Shown piece by piece: positions 61,451 through 64,000 of a stretch of DNA of 64,000 nucleotides. The notes below the pieces were generated by a model, which worked only from the letters and a program-made list of their open reading frames with translations, made no database searches and had not been told where the DNA came from. The stretch comes from Symbiodinium natans (Eukaryota > Sar > Dinophyceae > Suessiales > Symbiodiniaceae). A program made the translations under genes and the position numbers. The stretch lies in NCBI GenBank assembly GCA_905221605.1, contig CAJNDS010000036.1, positions 577,160 through 641,159 of the forward strand, given 5' to 3'. Every line of letters starts with the position of its first letter. Position 1 is the stretch's first letter.

Positions 61451-63919
61451 TCGGCTCGATGGAGAGGGGCTGTGCGGAAAGCGACATCAAGGCTTTAGAC
61501 GAGACGCTCCTGTCCAGACCCTCCTGACTACGCACAACCTGGATTTCGAGTTTAGAGCCCCTAAACCCTTTGAACCCCCAAGTCACTGACTGGGACACCC
61601 AAAGGCGGCTTGACTAAGTCTTTTTTGCCCATTTTGTCAAGGGGTCATAGTGAGGTTGGGTGGGGGGGGGGGGGGGACGGCACTATTGCTAAACCATAAG
61701 GTTGTAGACGCTGCTTCCACACACAAGCTTTAGAAAGAGGCGAAGACCTTCAGATTGAAATACAGACCGACCACCGGCCTGCACACCCAAACCGATGGGT
61801 CGGTGGCGCATGTTGGACCTGTATCGCCAAGGGGAGGAGAATTCGCCATTAGGCGTTTAAAGTTTAGGGTGGCAGGAGAATTCGGCTTAAGGTTTCGGCC
61901 GCAGGGAAGTAGGCTAACCTAAGCCCTAGACAGTGCCAGGTTAAATTCCGTGAACGCTCAAGCAGCCCACAACCAAAGGCAAGGTTCAGTCCGATCTCCG
62001 GTGGCCGGGTTTGGGGTATAGGGCTTAGAGCCTAGGGTTTCGGGCTTTTGGGGGTTCAGGGTTTAGTGGTTTGGTCCGGAGAGTGGGAGGGGAGGGCGTA
62101 GGGGGCTCAGGGTCTTCAACCCCAAACCTGAGGGCCAACGTACCCTACTGAGGGGGCGTGGAGTCTACAAAGATTCTTTTTGGGGTTTTATTACCAGGCG
62201 GCCTTTAATAATGAGGATACCATAACATCTATAAGATGCACTCAAACCCCAGCTTACAAGGGGCTAACCATCAAGCCGCCGAGGACTCTAGACCCAAAGC
62301 TCTAAACCGTCAACCCGAAGAGGGCCAAATCCCCCAATTCCCCACCCAAAACTAACAAGCAAAGAAATCCCGAAACCCGAAACCCTAAATCCTAAACCCT
62401 ACACCCTTACCCATGAACCCTGAGCCCTGCTTCCCTGAACTCTGAACCCGAACAGGGGCCTGCGAGCTTCCGGGATGGGATAATGATTGCCTTGGCTGCA
62501 AAGGGCTTAGCATTGTAGGGCTGTACGTTTTTAGCGGCTGCCAAGAACTTGTAGGAATTGTAAAAACTCTCGGTGGCGAAAGGAGAGGGTGTCCGGGGCG
62601 TAGAGCAAGACTGGTAGGATAGAGGATGTAAAAAACTGACCTTCTAAAGCTGAGCTTGCTTCATGCTGCGGTTTGGCATAAGCTATGTGCGCCTTTTGTT
62701 TGCGATCCTCCTGGCTAGCTTGACCGGTGTTTCTACTTTAGGGCTTCAGGCTTCAGGGTTTTTGTGCTTTAGGGCTTAGCGTGCACCCAGGCAGATCAAT
62801 CCATCACGACTGTGTCCTTCTCGTCAGGCTTCCAAATCAACACTGACAAACTTTCGATAATTCGATAACTCAACATACCCGCAGCTTAGTCGCGATGGCC
62901 CTTTGTACACTTGGGAGGTATATGCCCCGAAGTTTTTGTCGGGAAGCGCAAGCAAAACCCCAAACTCTAAACCCCAAGCCCTAAACTCCAAACCCTAAAC
63001 CCCAAACCCCAAAACCCTGACCCAGTCGGTTCCCTTCGGCTCAGGGTACGGTCGATGACCAAGTTCAGATTCCGCGTGGCGACCTGCCAGAGGCGCGGGC
63101 TGAGGGTTTAGGTATGGGTAGGGGAAGGGGCTCAAGGTAGGTGCAGACTTTAGGGTTTAGGGTCTAAGGTTTAGGGCTTCGACGTTGTTGGGCTTCAGGG
63201 CTTTGGCGGCTTGGAGGGGCCTCAGGGCCTTTTAGGGTCGGTAGGGCTTTAGGGGTTTAGGGACAAGTCTTGGGCTTCAGGGCAACAGGGTTTTCGGCCC
63301 TGAGCCCTTCCTCGGACCCTAGACTTCTAATACCTCGGGGCTGCGAAGTGCAGCACACCTAAGCCCTGAACCCCGAAATATCGGAATAACCCCAATTTCA
63401 AAAAACCCAAAGCCCCTGAACCCCTAAGTCCCTCATCCACTTGCACAGCAGGCAATATCTCTAAACCCCAAACCCCAAACCCTAAACTGCGGGCCTTCGT
63501 CACTCTGTACAGGCCTTGGAAGTCGAAGTCCTGACCTTCCTTGGCAAAGGCCGACAGGGCCACGGAGGCCAGGTTGCAGACCTCAGGGGTTTGGGGTTTA
63601 GGGTTTAGGGTTTAGGGTTTAGGGTTTAGGGTTGAGGGTTCAGGGTTCAGGGTTTGGGGTCTAGGTTGCAGACCTCGGCGTGTGGGCTCGGGATGGGGCT
63701 TCTTGTGTAGCGTTTCAAGACTTAGGGCTTCGGGTTTAGGGTTTAGGGTTTAGGGTTTAGGGTTTAGGGTTTAGGGATTTCAGGATTCGCTGTGCAGGGC
63801 GTGGGCTGGAGGGGACCTTATAAACTCTAAAACCCATGGACCCTAAACACCGTGGTGTCGAGAGGCGGCCACTTCGTCCTTCGAGGTGTACTCGATGATC
63901 TCAGTGCAGAGGTTTGAGC
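32900..63919 (-). CDS. ribonucleoside-diphosphate reductase large subunit, 5'-truncated, 20 exons
   Basis: Class I ribonucleotide reductase alpha subunit (RRM1/NrdA family), which reduces ribonucleoside diphosphates to deoxy forms for DNA synthesis. Twenty short exons read right to left on the minus strand give about 326 residues, the second half of the family's roughly 790. Visible residues include N-x-C-x-E of the active site (SNLCTEI, 63.9 kb), the second redox cysteine (VCNLAS, 63.5 kb), the [15 protein letters not shown] block, [39 protein letters not shown], and the radical-transfer tyrosine pair (GMYYLR, 33.7 kb). Frames join in phase at nearly every junction. Donors are GC, GT or GA, acceptors mostly AG-G. 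Introns run from 285 bp to 14.6 kb and are filled with TTTAGGG-type arrays. The N-terminus lies beyond position 64,000; the C-terminal tail after FTVD is uncertain. RRM1-type is the only sensible reading of the ordered motifs. Confidence 0.93.
33100..33720. other. unique intron DNA without recognised gene
   Basis: Part of RNR intron 32,952-33,728. AT-richer, few telomere units, a short palindromic GGGCTCCCGTTTAAGGGCCC-like element near 33,320. Nothing coding seen. Confidence 0.5.
33729..33767 (-). CDS. RNR large subunit exon: LKTGMYYLR
   Basis: Acceptor CAG-G, GA donor. Encodes [12 protein letters not shown]. The adjacent tyrosines are the proton-coupled electron transfer pair that receives the radical from the small subunit. 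Confidence 0.95.
34064..34110 (-). CDS. RNR large subunit exon: [12 protein letters not shown]
   Basis: Acceptor AAG-G, GC donor. Encodes [15 protein letters not shown], matching the family's KLTSMHFYxW. Confidence 0.92.
34932..34975 (-). CDS. RNR large subunit exon: [13 protein letters not shown]
   Basis: Acceptor CAG-G. Encodes [14 protein letters not shown], the conserved D/C-QSQSLN motif. I place the left end at a GA donor; it could extend a few codons (EPC) to about 34,923. Confidence 0.92.
35180..36440. repeat. telomere-type arrays in RNR intron 34,976-36,470
   Basis: TTTAGGG alternating with GGGTTCA blocks 35,180-35,440; TTTAGGG 35,940-36,050 and 36,118-36,195; reversed CCCTAAA 36,312-36,440 next to the exon. 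An open plus-strand island lies at 35,550-35,900 (see rejected list). Confidence 0.94.
36471..36534 (-). CDS. RNR large subunit exon: [16 protein letters not shown]
   Basis: Acceptor CAG-G, GT donor. Encodes GVSPK then [16 protein letters not shown]; the following Gly codon is split and completed at 34,975. Confidence 0.95.
38194..38692 (+). repeat. 500-bp TTTAGGG array
   Basis: The longest near-canonical TTTAGGG array, about 70 units with six leading GGGCTTA variants. It ends about 30 bp from the RNR exon 38,723-38,785. Confidence 0.97.
38723..38785 (-). CDS. RNR large subunit exon: LIAHNGSVQ
   Basis: Encodes [21 protein letters not shown]. Acceptor GAG-C and GA donor, both in phase 0. NGSV/I is typical of the family. 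Confidence 0.92.
39390..39446 (-). CDS. RNR large subunit exon: [14 protein letters not shown]
   Basis: Acceptor GAG-G, GC donor. Encodes [20 protein letters not shown] long open frame on the opposite strand here (39,376-39,656) is a shadow. Confidence 0.94.
40257..40305 (-). CDS. RNR large subunit exon: [16 protein letters not shown]
   Basis: Acceptor AAG-G, GT donor. Encodes [16 protein letters not shown], joining in phase after NNESFE. Confidence 0.94.
40350..40405. mobile_element. MITE-like element, family D (short)
   Basis: 56 bp, inverted termini GATGTTCCCCCTTAT and ATAAGGGGGAACAT, interior CAGTCCTTAATAGGG. In an RNR intron, 45 bp from the exon. Confidence 0.6.
41227..41298 (-). CDS. 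RNR large subunit exon: [18 protein letters not shown]
   Basis: Acceptor CAG-G, GC donor. Encodes NSLLV followed by [18 protein letters not shown], one of the most conserved RNR alpha segments (substrate phosphate-binding region). Confidence 0.95.
   Translation of the reverse strand, partial: ELSVSGADANGQHGADLRQQRVV
42563..42610 (-). CDS. RNR large subunit exon: RWDWDGLKE
   Basis: Acceptor GAG-G, GC donor. Encodes [15 protein letters not shown], matching the family's S-x-R-W-D-W-x-x-L-K block. Confidence 0.92.
42635..42975 (+). repeat. TTTAGGG array
   Basis: Array with GGGTGTA variants, 25 bp from RNR exon 42,563-42,610. Confidence 0.95.
43001..43111. mobile_element. MITE-like element, family B (most complete copy)
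   Basis: 111 bp. Termini TACTTGGAAGTTCATGGGTA and its inverted counterpart (consensus CTACTTGAAGGTTCATGGGT), with GTTATAAG/CTTATTAA inside. Non-coding. Other copies are listed separately. Confidence 0.7.
43670..44063 (+). repeat. CTTAGGG then TTTAGGG array
   Basis: A homogeneous CTTAGGG block 43,798-43,870 precedes about 22 TTTAGGG units; 25 bp from RNR exon 44,087-44,114. Confidence 0.95.
44087..44114 (-). CDS. RNR large subunit exon: KLQFDLWN (28 nt)
   Basis: The smallest exon recognised: acceptor ACAG-G, GT donor. Encodes KLQFDLWN with split codons at both ends that join in phase to the neighbours (SQG before, R after). Confidence 0.88.
44181..44257 (+). repeat. two tandem ~40-bp copies
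   Basis: TACTTTACAACTATCATGAA and flanking bases repeated with one change, period 41, within an RNR intron. Confidence 0.92.
44752..44794 (-). CDS. RNR large subunit exon: [13 protein letters not shown]
   Basis: Acceptor GAG-G, GT donor. Encodes [14 protein letters not shown], the conserved G-x-Y-x-x-F/Y-x-G-S-P segment. Confidence 0.93.
45427..45472 (-). CDS. RNR large subunit exon: [15 protein letters not shown]
   Basis: First exon after the 14.6 kb intron. Acceptor AAG-G, GT donor. Encodes [15 protein letters not shown], directly continuing IFET of the previous exon. Confidence 0.92.
47726..47974 (-). CDS. possible coding island, signal-anchor-like
   Basis: ATG directly after TAG; hydrophobic start [14 protein letters not shown] followed by a charged stretch [14 protein letters not shown]. 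Runs into GGGTTTCAGGG-type repeat at its 3' end. Also in the RNR giant intron. The opposite strand is open too. Confidence 0.3.
   Translation of the reverse strand: MLILPSVLLLWYIFGDDMKAKKREEMLQTSDSSFPVGRIDELRRAKPGLGWTPLPGMPVFTGFRVNRFQGQAGIRQILYDPF
50049..50309. mobile_element. family B MITE-like element containing a TTTAGGG array
   Basis: Both family B termini are present (CTTGGAAGCTCATGGGTAGT left; CTACCCATGAG...CTTCAAG right), but about 146 bp of TTTAGGG array (50,092-50,238) lies between them. Confidence 0.6.
50561..50688 (-). CDS. candidate exon inside the RNR giant intron
   Basis: 128 nt between a CATAG acceptor and GTGAGC donor. The frame reads [18 protein letters not shown] and continues with charged residues. 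Lies downstream of the XKR stop, so it may belong to another nested unit. A second frame is also open. Confidence 0.3.
51180..52345. repeat. degenerate TGGTCT-rich then AGACCA-rich stretch
   Basis: From 51,180 to 51,510 the motif AGCATTGGTCTT recurs about ten times. From 52,065 to 52,335 the complementary GACCA/AGACCAAG motif recurs densely. An AC microsatellite lies between (51,899-51,950). The 188-codon plus-strand frame over the second half is low-complexity, probably not a gene. Confidence 0.7.
51733..51757. other. perfect 11-bp hairpin
   Basis: TTAAAGTGAAC and its reverse complement separated by TTC. A similar GAACTTCGTTC core occurs 40 bp earlier. Role unknown. Confidence 0.6.
52997..54081 (-). 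CDS. XKR-like protein, main 3' exon
   Basis: About 361 codons open from acceptor TTAG-G at 54,082 to a stop at 52,997. It begins [20 protein letters not shown], continues with a helix [16 protein letters not shown] and then successive membrane segments. The last ~30 residues before the stop are less hydrophobic, so a further GC-donor intron near 53,085 cannot be excluded. The 208-codon open frame on the plus strand (52,718-53,344) is antisense to this exon and is not a gene. Confidence 0.75.
52997..58094 (-). CDS. XK-related (XKR) family multi-pass membrane protein, 5' end unclear
   Basis: At least two exon types. The large 3' exon (52,997-54,081) carries eight or nine hydrophobic segments, including [16 protein letters not shown] and a following [13 protein letters not shown]. 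These match the XKR-family block in which an E-x-x-P-Q motif precedes a membrane helix. The upstream exon supplies helix 1 ([20 protein letters not shown]) with the family's acidic D-x-x-S/T-D motif and is present in two copies. Splicing with GC donor and AG-G acceptor gives KHL-SEAQ in frame. Animal XKR proteins include caspase-activated phospholipid scramblases; the role in protists is unknown. No convincing start codon is seen. The gene lies on the same strand inside an intron of the ribonucleotide reductase gene. Confidence 0.75.
54230..54595. repeat. segmental duplicate, proximal copy (partner 57,721-58,131)
   Basis: About 370 bp of unique sequence homologous to 57,721-58,131, including the helix-1 exon and about 190 bp of intron with near-identical stretches (for example the block around 54,313-54,343). 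The right end also repeats the acceptor region of the main exon (54,074-54,100 against 54,573-54,600). Confidence 0.85.
54424..54526 (-). CDS. XKR helix-1 exon, copy proximal to main exon
   Basis: 103 nt: 34 codons starting ELIGPY plus one base; acceptor CAG-G, GC donor at 54,423. Splices in phase to 54,081 through a 342-bp intron holding a TTTAGGG array. It differs from the distal copy at 6 sites: five synonymous, one Ile/Val. Directly upstream the homologous frame is broken by TAG, so this copy may be used only from the internal acceptor. Confidence 0.6.
54596..57720 (+). repeat. 3.1 kb degenerate TTTAGGGG array between the two XKR exon copies
   Basis: Continuous 8-mer TTTAGGGG units interspersed with TTCGGGG, CTTAGGGG and variable-length G runs. 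Cleanest at both ends (54,600-54,700 and 57,600-57,720) and scrambled in the middle. Flanked on both sides by homologous unique sequence (the duplicated XKR exon and its intron). Confidence 0.95.
57721..58131. repeat. segmental duplicate, distal copy
   Basis: Partner of 54,230-54,595. It carries an extra ~60 bp with two tandem GACCAAGGAA-like units (57,835-57,945) absent from the other copy. Confidence 0.85.
57992..58094 (-). CDS. XKR helix-1 exon, distal copy
   Basis: 103 nt, starting ELVGPY. Upstream the frame stays open through [13 protein letters not shown] to an ATC repeat. The GC donor at 57,991 is followed by a duplicated CCTTAG. It can splice in phase to the main exon while skipping the proximal copy, so the two look like mutually exclusive exons. 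Confidence 0.6.
58137..58171 (+). repeat. GAT trinucleotide repeat
   Basis: About 11 GAT units directly upstream (in gene sense) of the distal XKR helix-1 exon. Confidence 0.95.
58790..58909. mobile_element. MITE-like element, family E
   Basis: About 28-bp imperfect inverted termini, left TACTGGTTCTCGGTAGGGAA, right CATTCCCTACTAGGAACCGG; interior GGGAATTAGGCACC. Confidence 0.65.
59205..59321. mobile_element. MITE-like element, family E
   Basis: Left ACTGGTTCTTAATACGGGAA with TTAGGCAAC, right TTCCCTACTCAAAACCAAGA. A third, more decayed relative lies at about 59,515-59,632. Three copies within 850 bp. Confidence 0.55.
59403..59484 (-). CDS. candidate exon inside the RNR giant intron
   Basis: After an AG at 59,485 one frame reads [20 protein letters not shown]. 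It lies upstream of the XKR helix-1 exons on the same strand and could be a 5' exon of that gene; not demonstrated. Confidence 0.3.
59826..59917. mobile_element. family B MITE-like element, one end decayed
   Basis: Right terminus GTACCCATGAACCTTCAAGT intact; left terminus decayed (GTAGTCATAACTAGGG). Further partial copies at 7,441-7,492, 29,410-29,521 and 30,417-30,440. Confidence 0.5.
60060..60103 (-). CDS. RNR large subunit exon: [13 protein letters not shown]
   Basis: Acceptor AAG-G and GC donor. Encodes [14 protein letters not shown] plus AC. The Thr codon is completed 14.6 kb further on at 45,472, giving [17 protein letters not shown]. This is the exon before the giant intron that holds the XK-related gene. 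Confidence 0.9.
60594..60636 (-). CDS. RNR large subunit exon: [14 protein letters not shown]
   Basis: Acceptor TAG-C and GC donor. Encodes [14 protein letters not shown], a highly conserved RNR alpha motif. Confidence 0.93.
60769..60862. mobile_element. MITE-like element, family D
   Basis: 94 bp with termini GATGTTCCCCCTTATACTAA and the inverted TTAGTACAAGGGAGAACATC; internal inverted CAGTCC/GGACTG. Confidence 0.65.
61402..61448 (+). repeat. CT dinucleotide microsatellite
   Basis: About 23 CT units in an RNR intron (60,637-61,782). Confidence 0.95.
61783..61818 (-). CDS. RNR large subunit exon: [11 protein letters not shown]
   Basis: Acceptor CAG-G and GC donor. Encodes [11 protein letters not shown] plus GT; the Val codon is completed by the first base of the next exon, giving the family signature GxGVQGLAD. 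Confidence 0.93.
62460..62490 (-). CDS. RNR large subunit exon: NHYPIPEAR
   Basis: A 31-nt micro-exon with acceptor AAG-G and GC donor. Encodes NHYPIPEAR, matching the family's YPxPEARRSN stretch, with split Arg codons at both ends that join in phase. Confidence 0.9.
63050..63083 (-). CDS. RNR large subunit exon: RNLNLVID
   Basis: Acceptor CAG-G and GT donor. Encodes [11 protein letters not shown] plus one base; the split Arg codon is completed by the next exon. Confidence 0.92.
63495..63581 (-). CDS. RNR large subunit exon: VCNLASVAL
   Basis: Acceptor GAG-G, GC donor. The exon starts [16 protein letters not shown] and ends LYRVTK; the cysteine of VCNLAS is the second redox-active Cys of the active site. 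Its first 14 nt are repeated in the upstream intron at 63,665-63,676. Confidence 0.93.
63867..63919 (-). CDS. RNR large subunit exon: SNLCTEI active site
   Basis: Acceptor CAG-G at the right edge, GC donor at the left. Encodes [17 protein letters not shown]. The N, C and E of N-L-C-T-E are the substrate-binding Asn, thiyl-radical Cys and catalytic Glu of class I enzymes. Joins in phase 0 to VCNLASVAL. Confidence 0.93.
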
Positions 63920-64000
63920 CTGGAGCGGCCGGAGTAGGTGTGGGGGTTTCGGGTTTACGCTTCAGGGTGTTTGGAGGCGGGGTTGGGGTTTAGGGTGTTT

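Overview
This is nuclear DNA of a eukaryote, most likely a dinoflagellate. The window is packed with interstitial arrays of the plant/algal-type telomere heptamer TTTAGGG and its variants, in both orientations. Between the arrays lie short non-repetitive islands. Where these islands can be identified they are exons of 28-87 nt. The splice sites argue for a dinoflagellate: in the ribonucleotide reductase gene I read donors GC (10), GT (6) and GA (3), and 18 of 20 acceptors are AG followed by G. That mix of non-canonical donors and AG-G acceptors is known from Symbiodiniaceae. The firmly identified genes are all on the minus strand, as expected of unidirectional dinoflagellate gene clusters.

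Layout, following the minus strand from right to left. (1) About 63.9 to 32.4 kb: the C-terminal half of a class I ribonucleotide reductase large subunit (RRM1/NrdA type). It runs over 20 collinear exons whose reading frames join at nearly every junction. It enters the window already inside the gene; the first ~430 residues lie beyond the right edge. (2) Inside one 14.6 kb intron of this gene (45,473-60,059), on the same strand, sits a second gene, an XK-related (XKR) multi-pass membrane protein (exons 58.1-53.0 kb). Its first transmembrane exon is present twice, with a 3.1 kb degenerate TTTAGGGG array between the copies. (3) 27.3 to 19.9 kb: the nucleotide-binding domain of an ABC transporter, probably ABCD/SbmA-like, over seven exons with signature, Walker B, D-loop and H-loop in order. 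(4) 18.8 to 0.1 kb: further exon-like islands on the minus strand that I cannot assign to a family.

About 90% of the window is intron or intergenic DNA. It consists of TTTAGGG-type arrays, 8-mer and 9-mer derivatives (TTTTAGGG, TTTAGGGG, GGGTTTGA, GGGTTCGA, CCCTAGAA, GGGTTTACA), homopolymer C/G tracts, microsatellites, and at least five families of short inverted-repeat elements that look like MITEs. Several arrays are flanked by direct copies of exon-edge sequence, which suggests that array insertion, exon duplication and intron gain are linked. Most long open frames are translations of the repeats or antisense shadows of the real exons.
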